This document shows positions 47,813 to 59,050 of a DNA stretch of 64,000 nucleotides, piece after piece. Location: contig CM019227.1 in the NCBI GenBank assembly GCA_009741485.1, forward strand, positions 12,919,655 to 12,983,654, in the 5' to 3' direction. The translations under genes were made by a program, and so were the position numbers. Below the pieces are notes generated by a model. It was not told the DNA's origin. It worked only from the letters and a program-made list of their open reading frames with translations, and searched no databases. Origin of the DNA: Malurus cyaneus samueli (Eukaryota > Chordata > Aves > Passeriformes > Maluridae). Within the stretch, counting starts at the first letter, position 1, and the number at the start of each line of letters is the position of its first letter.

Positions 47813-48385
47813 CCAAACAAGGACGAGCTAAAAGATGAACAATAAAAATACTAATTCATGAAAGCTGTTCTTCACGGGAAGATATTTAGATAAAGCTCTT
47901 CTAGAATTATGCCTGCATGAAATAGTCATTTGTGTTTGAGTCTTAGATCATGGAAGGTTTAAAGCATTTGTTACTTAAAAGCTTCACCAAAAAGTTGTGG
48001 GAGCACACACAATGCTCATGGTTTACATGGAGCACGCTGCTTTCAGGAAAGTTGTAAACTAACCTCAAACTGTTGGATTATATGTAATGAAAAGACAATG
48101 CTAATTTGTTTAACTCTGGAAATACAATAAACAAAATCAAACTGCCTTTCCCTCTCATACACAATACTGATTTTTCAAAGCTTTGAAATTACAGTCCCAA
48201 AGGGCCTCTTAGTTACTAAAGACACTGAATGTTTTTTGAAGTTCATACTTAGGGTCAAATAAAAGAAATCAAAAGTCAGTTATCATGTTCACACAGTACT
48301 TGTGTGAAACTGGCATTATGTATACTTAAAATATTATTTTGATACCTGTAAAAAAATAAATAAAGCAATGCACTTGTACTGTAAT
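47813..48385 (+). other. TVP23A: TVP23A 3' UTR with clustered poly-A signals
   Basis: Canonical AATAAA hexamers follow the stop at 47841, 48126, 48258, 48355 and 48359. The overlapping pair at 48355-48364 is a likely distal end and the earlier ones may give shorter 3' UTRs. Actual cleavage sites are inferred. Confidence 0.6.
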
Positions 48386-48769
48386 ACTACCCTGACTTTC
48401 AATCTAGATACAAATCTTTTCCACTGAGACTCTTAAATGATGTTATTCAGGGAGAGAGAATGGGCATCACAGTTCACCCTTGTGCAAAAGGCAGGACAAA
48501 GGCTGCTGCACATGCACAGTAGCTACATCACATATGATGCCCCAGTGTCAATCCAGCAAATTTTATATTCCACTTCCTAAATAAAATGTGTGTATACTCA
48601 CATCTTCAACTGCCATACATGGTCAGGGTATTGGCACCATGACACTGGAGGCACAATGAACCTGATAATCCACATGCAGACTCAGTTTCACAGTTTTCTA
48701 GTGAGGGAAGAGCTACAAGAGCCTTGAACTATTGGAAAAAAACAAAGGCAAGAGCATTTATATTAAGAA

Positions 48770-48871
48770 TTTATTTGCAATATACAAAAAGAATACATTC
48801 TTTTATTAAATCAAGGCATAAGTTACTTTTCTATAATCAAACAGGAACTACATTTTTATTCCATTTACACA
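48770..48871 (-). other. NUBP1: NUBP1 3' UTR and poly-A signals
   Basis: To the left of the NUBP1 stop (48872-48874), minus-strand AATAAA signals lie at 48855-48860, 48802-48807 and 48770-48775. The 48802 signal is 65 nt past the stop and is the most plausible. The 3' ends of NUBP1 and TVP23A would then be separated by only about 400 bp. Confidence 0.6.
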
Positions 48872-51800
48872 TTACATTATCTTTTCTTCTTGAAGATGCT
48901 GTTGTTCACAGTATTCCTGAATTCCTGCAAAGATGGAGAAAAAGTGATATTTTTATTTCAGTTGTATATCAGGAGTTTGTTGTTGCTGCATCTGGCCCAT
49001 GTGGGTACAAATACCTGAAGTTGGGCCTTCATTACACTGAAAGTGGCTTTAGGGATTTCCCAGCTGTCTGTATTTTTTAACAGCACAGCACCAGCTCTTT
49101 AGGGAGTTTTTGCAAGGGGTTTTTGTGCAATTACAGTTAAAAGTGGAGGCATTGATCAGTCAGCTGCAGCCCACTGGGTTATGGTAAGCACCCCTCCACA
49201 CGCCTGCTAGAGAGCCTCAGAAGGTTTCTCTGAGCACAATACCCATCTTCCCTGAAAATGGAAGCCTGACTTCTCTGAAACTGGACACTGAAACCAGTTA
49301 TCAAACACAATTTCATTATCGCTTTAAAAGCCAGTCAGAAGTGATGCCCAAAAGTAAATATGGTCTTTGCACCTGTTACTTTCAGAATTGCTATGCACCT
49401 CTCTTGATTTTATAATTTGTGGTAGAATAACACAAGCCTGTTTAACACCTTTGTATGTTGCAGCAATGCTTAGAACCAAGAGGATTTATTTGCACACTGA
49501 TTCTCAGACTCACTTTGAATGATATTCCTGTAAGATAATGTAGCTGGAGACTCAGGTGCTTCAGCGAGGAATGACTGGCCACTGTCACAACTTTTTCCTT
49601 GAAGAACAGAGAAAAACACAAAAGCAAAGCAACAGGAAAAGATGAGCTTTTCTTTTTTTATCCTTTATCCTGTTTCAGTTACACCTTTTCAGGGTTTTCC
49701 AGCAGTAACATCAGTATAGGAAGAACAACTTGCTTTAAGTGCAATGCAGTGCAGTAACTGTACCTATTTGTGGATCTAGAGGCACTTTACCCAGGAGGGA
49801 AACATTCAAGTTCTGGCACATCTTCTCTGCACCACCAGTAGTCGGTGGAAAGATCTGAGATTCATTCTGGGACAACATGAAAAGCAAGAGTTAAAATCTT
49901 GCAACTGAGAATAATTTCAGAGCAGTTTTTGATATAAAGCAATGCCAAGGAAAAACCCCTGTAACACACAGCCAGCCTTACCTTACACTTTGGACACACA
50001 AAGCCGCTCATGTTCTCCACAACACCTATGATGGGCAGCTTCACTTTGCGGCAGAAGTTGATCTCCTTCCGAACATCCTGGAGTGACACTTCCTACAAAT
50101 ATTAGCAAACACTGATAATTCAGTGGTAATTTAATGCAGAATCCATTCAGTTACTGTCTTAGAGCTATTTTAAGGAGTGTTTACAATGAATTATTATTGC
50201 TGTCTTAATATTTTTAGGAACACAAACCTGTGCTACAAGCTCGATCAACAATTCTGTGAGTAGCACCAGAGCAGGTGCAACAGTTCAAGCCTATTGGATG
50301 TGGTTCTGTTTTGATATCTGACTCCAGTAAAGATTCACCCATACTTATGTTTTATTCTATCTTTAGTTCTTTAAATGCAACTTTTTCACATTTTCATTTT
50401 ATAGAAGGGCCCTTGGTATTCTCCACAGAGCGAGGACCGGAACTCCCAGGCTTACACTTGTTACCTCTTTTCAAATTAAATTTGAAATATCTTATCCTCA
50501 GAGTTTTCATTATATGCCTGACCTCATTCATTCTCCTGTTCCCTTCTTCTCCCCTTACTACCTCTCTGGTATTGTCCTCAACGCTTCAATTCCTTTATGT
50601 GTTACCCTTTTTGCTGTTGTGGAAATACTTTGTGTCCTGTGTTAGTCTGATCTCTTGTTTCTTTCCAAACCAGACAAGAAAACCTCTGAACTGGGTTGTT
50701 TTTAGTTTCAGCTTTCCAGTGGCTCATTTCTCTTTTGAAAATGCACATGGCAAAGCTGCCTACTTTGATGGGTCACCTGGAGGTGACAGGCTACTTCACA
50801 GTTGTCAGAGTGCACAGTTTATCACTTAAAAAATAAAGCTTTTTACACACATTCTTCTGAGCATCAGGCCATTAGTGAGTAAATTACAGATCCACCATGA
50901 TGTGAACTCTGATTCTGAAGGAGGAAGTGAAATACTGCATTCCCTTTCACCACACCAATCACAACAGCTTTTGACTGTGAACTCTGTGTGGTTCAGTGAC
51001 CCACTTCGGTCTCCATCAGACACCCACCTAACCCACAAACCAGCCAGCTGCACACACAACAGTCAGTTCCCTGAGATTCTGTACCCTTAGATTTCCATGA
51101 AATCGACAGCCTGGAACCCAAGGCTTCACGTGCCATAATGCTTCCCCAATGGAATTTGGGCCTGTACCTGGGGTGTGGTGACTATGATAGCCCCATCGAC
51201 GTGGGTGGCACTGAGGTACTGCACGATGGACAGGTGCTCATCGGATGTTCCCGGGGGCGTGTCCACGATCAGGTAATCCACTTCACCCCAGTCCACATCC
51301 CGCAGAAACTGCTTGATCAGCCCTGCAGGAAAGGATAAGAATGTGGGAGAGAAAAAGGCATCTTCCTGTTTTTCAAATTTCAGTGTTTTAGCTTAATATG
51401 CTTCCTTTATATTATTAAAAAAGCTCATGATATTTACTTGAAATCTTTCATGTAGATTACTGTTGAAAACACTCAGTACATACCATTCTTTTTTGGTCCT
51501 CTCCAGATGACAGCATCATCAGGACTACTAAGCAAGAACCCCACTGACATGACACCTAAGTTTTCTTCAACATACTAAAAGAGAAGCAGAGAAACAGAAC
51601 TGAAGAAAGAGTAGAAAAACCAACTCTGAAACCCCTATTTTATAGAAAAAGCAAATGAGAGGGAAGACATTATTGAAATAAAGGTGAAGAACCCTATCTT
51701 TTATCACAGGGCATTAAATCCACTTTTTGTGCAACACTCAACAATTGCGCTAAGACTGAATAAAAACAGTTGTTACAGCAGTTTATGGAATCACAGGAGA

Positions 51801-53352
51801 CAATGTAAGGATAAAAGCAGCTTTCCCTCTCAGCACCAGATGCCTTTTCTAACAGTGCGCACACTACTTATGATCTTTAGAAAACCTTCTCTGCATTTTC
51901 TAAAGATTAGTAAGTTTTTTCTTGGGTGAAACATACTTCTTGGCTGTCACAGAAAAGCTGACACACTACACAGCTGGATGATACCCCAAAATAACAAACC
52001 CAAACGACTTATTGTCTACAATAGGAAAGTCAGTAAACTTAAGATAATAAAACTATTTCAAAAACATAGTATTAAAATTTTTAACGAAAGAAATGTAGCA
52101 CCCTAATCTATATACTCTATACCAGATTCTACAGAAATATGCATCTAGATTTATAGATGTATTCTATAAAATCTGGATATATATTCTCTAGCATTCTCTA
52201 TATAGTCTACAAAATCTGGATATGGGCTACAGAGAGCTACAGAATCTGAACATATAGACTCTTTAGTAATTCTACATATATATATATATATATAATAATA
52301 TAAATATTATAAAATATATATAAGATTCTACAGAACCTGAATATTTAAATCATTAGCAAAAGAATTAACAGGAGTACCTGCTCCTCCCTCACTCATTTTT
52401 CACTGTAAAAGATGGTGCCCAACCCAAACACACCAATAAACTTTCAAAAACAGCTGCACAACTCACCACTGGAGACCATCCAGATCCACTCTGATGGACC
52501 TGAAAATTGGAGTGATACATAAAAGTTATAATAGAAATAAACACTGATGTTACATAAAACCTGAACGTAAGTCAAACCTGGGTAAAGAGCTTTCCTGCCT
52601 GCAGGGACAATCCTACTTTACTGTGGCAGCTGAGGTAAAAACTACAGGAGCACCAGATCTCCATCAATAACTGAACAATAACTGTTTACCCCCTATGGAA
52701 GTTTACCCATGATTTATACATTTATATGGAATATTCAAGGGCTGATAAAGCACATCTTGCTAATAATATTGAAGTTTTAAGTTGTCAGCATCCTGTGGCT
52801 GATATGCAGAACCGCTTATCCTGAAAGCAGCTGACTCTTTTACAAAATATATCATGCTGAGCTTCTCCATTTCACCTCACTTCACCACCCACTGCCCCAC
52901 ATTTCCCATTATGCAATCCTTTTATTAGCTTTAGATTCATAAAGCCTGAATATACTAATGAAAAAAAGAGCAGTAATCCTCTAAACAACGTCTGAGCATT
53001 CACTTACCTGTTCTCCTTCTAGACCCATCATTTTAGGGATCGATGGCCCGCAGATATCTATGTCCAGCAGAGCAACCTGAAAAATAAACCGGCCAACCTG
53101 CCCCACTGGAAATAAGGTGTGACAGGGCTGTCTCCAAAGGCGATCTCATGAAATTAAATCACTCAAGCACGGTTCATACAGAGAGATCAAACCTTAACAA
53201 GCAGGGGCACACGATCGATACCCCCAGGCACCTGCCCGCTCCGGGCCCCCCGCCGCCCGGCCTCTCCCCACGCCGCTGCCCACCTGCTTGCTCTCGTCGG
53301 CCGCCAGCCCGTGCGCCAGGAGGGCGCTGAAGGTGCTCTTGCCCACGCCGCC
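48872..53352 (-). CDS. NUBP1: Cytosolic Fe-S cluster assembly factor NUBP1 (Nbp35), 5' end missing
   Basis: NUBP1 is the P-loop ATPase that, with NUBP2, scaffolds 4Fe-4S clusters for cytosolic and nuclear apoproteins. The exons in transcript order are 53352-53284, 53076-53008, 52499-52467, 51574-51484, 51322-51168, 50092-49982, 49866-49764, 49597-49514 and 48924-48872. Phases agree throughout and 768 nt encode 255 residues plus stop. Visible motifs: GGVGKST (rest of the deviant Walker A), [39 protein letters not shown] (Walker B), and CPKC, the CxxC that binds the bridging cluster. The C-terminus has [13 protein letters not shown]. Compared with human (320 residues) about 63 N-terminal residues are absent, including the N-terminal cysteine cluster motif; no candidate exon was found to the right. 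The visible part is intact, so this is a partial gene model rather than an evident pseudogene. Confidence 0.93.
52120..52350. repeat. AT-rich imperfect minisatellite with (AT)n core, NUBP1 intron
   Basis: Degenerate units around TCTACAAAATCTGGATAT recur about five or six times between 52120 and 52260 and again at ~52325-52345. A pure AT dinucleotide run at about 52275-52294 sits within it. It lies between the 33-nt microexon and the 91-nt exon of NUBP1. Confidence 0.8.
52467..52499 (-). CDS. NUBP1: NUBP1 33-nt microexon
   Basis: This exon encodes exactly eleven residues, [11 protein letters not shown], identical to the human segment as I recall it. It is flanked by acceptor TTTTCAG and donor GTGAGT and is phase 0 on both sides. 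Confidence 0.9.
53284..53352 (-). CDS. NUBP1: NUBP1 P-loop exon, ambiguous acceptor
   Basis: The GC-rich exon ends at donor AGCAAGCAG|GTGGGC. Two acceptors are possible, both in phase 0. One is TCTTTCTTTCGGCAAG just right of 53352, which starts the exon at GGVGKST and leaves the preceding SGK to an upstream exon. The other is TTGCAATTCCAG right of 53382, which would start [16 protein letters not shown] and replace the strongly conserved KILVLSGKGG. I prefer the first because it needs no loss of conserved residues. Composition changes abruptly from GC-rich to AT-rich right at this point. Confidence 0.75.
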
Positions 53353-56154
53353 CTTGCCGAAAGAAAGAGAGGATCCTAGTTTCTGGAATTGCAAGACAGC
53401 AAAGAAAAGCATTCAAGAGCTCTGCTCAGTCTGAGTCATTTACAAACCTGTTTTTAACTTCTTTAACAGATTTAAATAATATTTGAGTACCATGCTGCCA
53501 AAGAATATAGTGCAATGCGTTCATCTAATGTATTATTTTTAAGAAAGGTTGGGGAATTTTTTATCTGCATGCACTCTTACTGTTAGAGGAAGAAGTGCGA
53601 AGGCAGTACTGGGGCATTCACAGGAAATGGCCTTGGGCCCGTGCATTTCATCATTGCAGGAACTTGCAGGAGCCAAATAGTAAGCACTAAACAGAAAATG
53701 CAATTTGATATAGACACCATAGTTGCCTAGGTGATTAATACTGGTTTAGGTTAGGTTTTTTCAAATTCTGAGAGAACAAGAAGTAGATCCTCAGAAGTCT
53801 GCTGAACTTGCCTCAAATTCTAGATAGAACAGCGCAGCTTCAACTTCAATGATCAGCTATTTGAAAATTAACTATTTCCTAGCAAAGAACGTCCCTAAAT
53901 GTTCCACTATAAAACTGTTATAGAAAATATTGCAATGTTCTTTGAGGCATGCTTCAGATTCTGCATGACTGGCTTGGTTTGATTACTTAACTCGGTAACA
54001 TAGAATTTACATAAATTGTAGAACGAGGCTCATCATTTCCCCCTCCTGTCTCCACATGCTTTAGATTTATGCTGCCCAGGGGAGAGATGACACGTGTAAT
54101 TGGCTGGTAAGGAGGGTATGTTGCCTCCTCTGGCATACAACTTAAGTAACAGAGGCAGGATTTATATGCGGCTCTTCAGCTGTGTGTTATTGGACAACTC
54201 ATTGTAATGTAGCTGGCGCCTCTTCCTGGATACTGACTGAGCTCCTTGGCGCTGTTACCAGGGAAGGCTTTTCTTTTTTAATGTGTGTATTATGCTGCTG
54301 TAACTCTCGTCTTTTCAAAATGGGCAATAATACAAAGAGGAATGTGCAATTCAGTTCAGAATGTGTATGCTCTCCACTTTCCTTCTAAGCTGGAGGACAG
54401 ATAAATAGACTTTTCTAAACCTACTAATGGATTTGTTTGCCAGAATGCTGCCAGATGAGTAAGATGAGGGTGGAGAACAGCAGAACTTTTGGCCTCAACT
54501 ACAATCTTTGGTTCCTTTCCATAATTCTTTCAAAAACAACTTTTGTTTGGTTTTTTAAAAACGGAAAAAAATTTGGCAAGTAGAAGTCATTTTAAAGGGG
54601 AAGATTAGTTTGCATAGTATTCGTATCGAAACATCAGCATCTTTGTTCTAGAGACATGGAGGAAGATTGGTCAAGGGCCTTTTTTGGCACCCTAAAGGAT
54701 TTTATTTTTTAAAATAAATGGGGCTTAACTTTAATTAATGTTGAAGAATGTTCTACCTATAGTGAGAAGTCTGAAATTATATAGATTGTTATAAATTGTT
54801 AAGTTTTATTACTTTGTAATATTTTTTCCTGCTCCATATGTTAGGGCCACTTGTCAGTGCACCTGGGAAGCAAACGGAAACATAGCTAGCTACTGTTGTT
54901 TTTTTGTTACACTCCTGACATTTTAAACAAGAGAAGAAGCAGACAGTTGTAAGAAGAGATTAATTTCTTCTAATTTTGCAAGAAATAACAAGTAGAAGTT
55001 TGACTGATTTTGATTTCGATAATGATCGTGTCATTTGAGAAATGATGCGAGCAATTAGAAATGCCAAGAGAGTCAGGAATTGTTAACTCCTACCTGGTAT
55101 ACATGCCAGAATGTGCTGCTTTCTGAAGAAAGAAATGTCCTTTTTTCCTGTGAAACTACTTCAGCAGTTGGACTTGCTGATACTATAGCACATAAACATA
55201 ACGATTGAAAGGGGTCCAATTGTAAGGAGCAATTAAGACAGCAATCTTAGCTGATTAGCACCCGTATTTAGTGAAGGGGCGGACAATTGAGCAAACAAAG
55301 CAAAACCGACCCATTCTATTTGGCTAATTTCAGAGCTTTGTTCACGAGATTTGGGTGCTGAAGGCTTACACTACTAGAACAGAACTTTCCTCACAAAATC
55401 AGGTCTCCAGCCTATGCACCCGCAGATGAATATTCAGCAGCAGGAAGAGTGCTTAATAAACCCTTCAATGGCTGATTCCTGTGATGAAGCCAAAGTGTCT
55501 CTCCTCTGCACACAAGGGCAGGAATACATGGTTCTTTTTAAGGTGTGTGCTTTGCATGATTGATCCAGGTATATTATCCAGATCCTCAAGCTTTCTAACC
55601 ATGCCGTGGAAGTTCTTAAATGCAGACAGTAACTGTGACATGGGGTTTGCTGCAGCCGATTGCTTTCCTGTTTGAACAGAGTCTGAAAAACACATTCGAA
55701 ATGTTGTCCTCCTCAACACTATTTTTCCATAAGTTTTGGCAAAGACAGATCAGTTTTTTTGTAGTGGCAAGTGGGAAGAGCTGCAAAGCACCCGCAAACA
55801 AAGAATCGGGGGCTAAGACCATGATCTGCTGGGTTGCGTAAAGAGCTGGGCAAGTGAAGGCCGGATGGGACATATAAAGCACATATGGTTTGCGAGTCGA
55901 GCTTGCTAGCTATCTCATACCACAGGAGTGGACTGCAGGGCTGGAGGTAGTTTCACTGTCAGTGCCTAAGACTGAAAAATCAGTATCAATTATGCTGTAG
56001 CTAATGCTGTTCACTGTAATCTTCCACTTCATTACTGAGACAACGTTGAAAAGGCAGAGGTACGAGTTCGCTTAAGCTGCCAGTTGCAGAGTCATCAGGC
56101 AGGAAGGAAATGCCGTGTCGGCAAGAAACTATTTGGATGGTGACTATTACATGC

Positions 56155-56216
56155 ACAAGGTTTGGAGCCAGGGATCCCGGAGGCCCCTTCTAACCGGTAT
56201 TCATTGATTCTCTACT
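56155..56216 (+). mobile_element. CR1 LINE 3' tail remnant
   Basis: TTTGGAGCCAGGGATCCC, then GGAGGCCCCTTCTAACC and ATTCATTGATTCTCT, follows the end of the CR1 consensus (TTGGACxAGATGATCCCxGGAGGTCCCTTCCAACC...ATTCTATGATTCT). About 60 bp remain and it is diverged. Confidence 0.55.
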
Positions 56217-58289
56217 TCCTCTCATGTAACTGCATTAATGAGCGCTGATTCTCTGTCTCTGAGCACTTCCGCCATCCTGTTTTGTTGGGCACTGTTTTTC
56301 TTTTTTGGTCCCCTCAGTCTTGGTGCAACTGTTCCGAAATTACTCGTTCCACTTGTAAGGTCGGTTTGTTCCCCAACAGCTTGTACTTCCAAGGTAGCAC
56401 GGCCCCATTTTCCTTCTCGCCTACAAGCCTTCTCAACACCTTCCCAGTGCTCCTCGGGTGGCAGTCACGCACTGGCTTTCGGCAGGTCCATGGTGCCAGG
56501 AACAGCAAAGTCTGGTGGCGATGGCTGCCAAGTTGAGTAATGGGAAAAGTGGTGATTCCCATTGGGGGGTGAAACCATTTGATGCAGGAACTAACGGGAA
56601 GAAGAAAAACCAGCAGAGGCAAGAGGGGAGAGTGTGGCATCTGACTGAGAAATGTTTCATGTAGCCAGGCATCTTACTGCATAATCCTTGTATTGTTCAC
56701 TATTGCTTTCAACAGAGTTCATTCCTTATGAGGTTTAACAAACTGTATCATTCCAAATTCAGATAGGCTATGACATTTGCCTACTTTGACAGACAGATAA
56801 AAATTTTGGAGGAAGAGGTAAGTTTACTGGGGTGCTTTCTGTCCCGTGATAAATCCTTGATAAATTTTGCTCATCTTTGATTGTACTCATAACTGGTTGG
56901 ATTTTGGGGGTTGTTTGGTTTGTGGTGGTTGGGTTTCGGAATTTGTTTTGTTTGGTGGGGAAGTTTGTTTTAAAGTCTTTTACTGGCAGGCGCTCAGAGA
57001 AAACAAGTCAGGTCATCATCTCATTCAGTTTGAAATTCCCTCCCTTCACTGCACTTGATGGTTCCAGTCAGATCCTGCCTGCTTGCTTTGCTCAAGATGT
57101 CAAAACATTCCGTTGACAACCAGACTCGGTGTCTCATGCTAGCAGGGCTCTGCAAAGCTACATCAGCTCCAGAGTACAAGTGAGGGCTTAGAGCAGGCAT
57201 ATCTGGCCGCATAACTCTGTAAGAATGTTGTCTACCTGAGAAATAGTTCTGCTCTTTGACCAAAATGGAATGATAAATTAACATTGAACATGCCGTGGAG
57301 CTTCTACAAGTAATATTGGCGGTGCTTGTAAATGTTTATGTATGGAAAGTTGTGTGCTCGCCAAGGCGACAGCTCTGTTTAGATAGCTGCCCCTGGGGGA
57401 GAGCCAGGTAGCAGTTGCTTTTGCATAAAGCTTCAGTCTGGGGTATACAAAAAAGTTAGATTAGGGGCTGTCTGGTTTGGCAGAAGGACGTCACTTTCTG
57501 GAAAAACTGCAGAGGGAACTCATATGTTCCACCCAGTACTCTTGGAGTGACTTGTTTAAGCAGCATAGCTTTGCAACCTCACTTGCAGTTTAACAAACAA
57601 GGCAACACGCACACAGCAGCTTCCCCCTGACAACAACTTCCTCTGCTAGGCATGTTAGTGCCGAAGGGTTTGTTGTTTTTGTTTTTTTTTTATATAGAGT
57701 TGTGCGTTTAGTCAAGGCTGGCCCATTGTATTGCTTAGGATTCTTGTCTGTGCAAGGTGGTGTCAGAACACAGGAAACGCAGCTATGCCAAAAACTTTAA
57801 TGAAAACTATTCAGAGTAATTTTTAAAAGGGGCATTCCCTATGTTGCTAGTAAAATCTGTGACTCCTCTGCTTAGACTAAGAGCCATGAGGACAAATAAT
57901 ATTATACTGATAATTGTTTAGGGCGAATTGAATCCATTGTGTTCCTCGTCCAATGCAAACTAATTCCTGAAATAAGTCACTGTGTACCAGTATGAACTCT
58001 TCTGTTCTTCTAGTACATTTCGAGGAAAAGCTCAGCTTTAAGGATCAGGCAGAGGGAGAAATATTTTGTGAGCTTGGTGTAGGGCATCACTATGCAGTTA
58101 GGCCACAAACTGCATTTGTTTTGAATATGGGGATATGTCCTTTGGCAGTATAATGGCCACTATATTGCACTATATGAAACCCCTGAGCTCACATAGCTTA
58201 GCGTGGCACTTTCTAGTACAGATTTCGAGCTGGAAGACAAACAGTCCTTGGGGTTTGCCCTCTCATAGGAGTAAGCCTGTGCCAGCATT

Positions 58290-59050
58290 GAGAGGTGTTG
58301 TTGTGCAGATAGCGTTTCGTGGCCATGCGCAAGGGGGACGCTTTGTCCCACCATTGCTTGATAATGGCTTTTTCCACATGAAACAGAGGCATGGGACTGC
58401 CTTGCGCTGTGTCTGGGATGTAGGAGGGAGGGGCGAGCAAGGGTTGTGCTCAGCCGAGAAATGAGAAGAGGTGACGCGGGAGCACGGAGGGCCCTGAGCA
58501 GGCAGAAAGGAGGGGAGAGGGAAGAGAAGCGCTCCAAGGAAGGGGGTAGGGCTGGTGCACGGAGAGTGGCAGGCGGAGCAGAGGATGCCACAGGGCGGGT
58601 AAGAAAAGCAATTGCCATTTTTCAAGCAGCCAGTTAGCTGCTGATGAGGCCAGTGCACGCGCCCCGGTACAACGGAGCTCACGTTGGCTTAAACCTAAGA
58701 ATCCTGGTTGACACGTTAAAGCAGCTGGTCACGGAACTGGAAGTGGCAGCAGCACCGGTGCAAGGAGCAACCCGAAGTGTCTGACACGAGGGCTGGGTTC
58801 AGCCCCCAGGTGGGGACAGCACAGTCGTCCAAGAGCTCGGGGGCGCAGCGTGTTTGGGTCGCCGCTCCTCATGCAGTGCGCAAATCAGCGCAGTGGATGC
58901 AATCGCCCTCCCGAGCCGCATTTTATGTTTACCTCGTTTGTCCCTGCATGGGCGGTGTTTGCAAATGCTGCGAGTTTAAACACAGCCTCGGATGCGTAGG
59001 AACAACTGAGGGGATCACGTACGCAGCCCTGGCACCGTGACAGGTCGGGG
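58290..59050. other. Moderately CpG-rich block of unknown role
   Basis: CG dinucleotides are clearly more frequent here than in the flanks (for example GCACGCGCCCCGG near 58655, and 58845-58920). It could be an undocumented promoter or the distal 5' end of NUBP1, but no matching exon was recognised. Confidence 0.3.

Noticed and set aside
50275..50829. 184-codon plus-strand hydrophobic ORF
   Set aside because: It lies within a NUBP1 intron on the opposite strand, with T-rich composition that yields Phe/Leu/Ser by default and no family motif.
53353..53382. Frameshift or decay in NUBP1 upstream of GKGGVGKS
   Set aside because: The odd residues KLGSSLSF are better explained as intron sequence, including a polypyrimidine tract, before an AAG acceptor than as a mutated exon. 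Kept only as an ambiguity.
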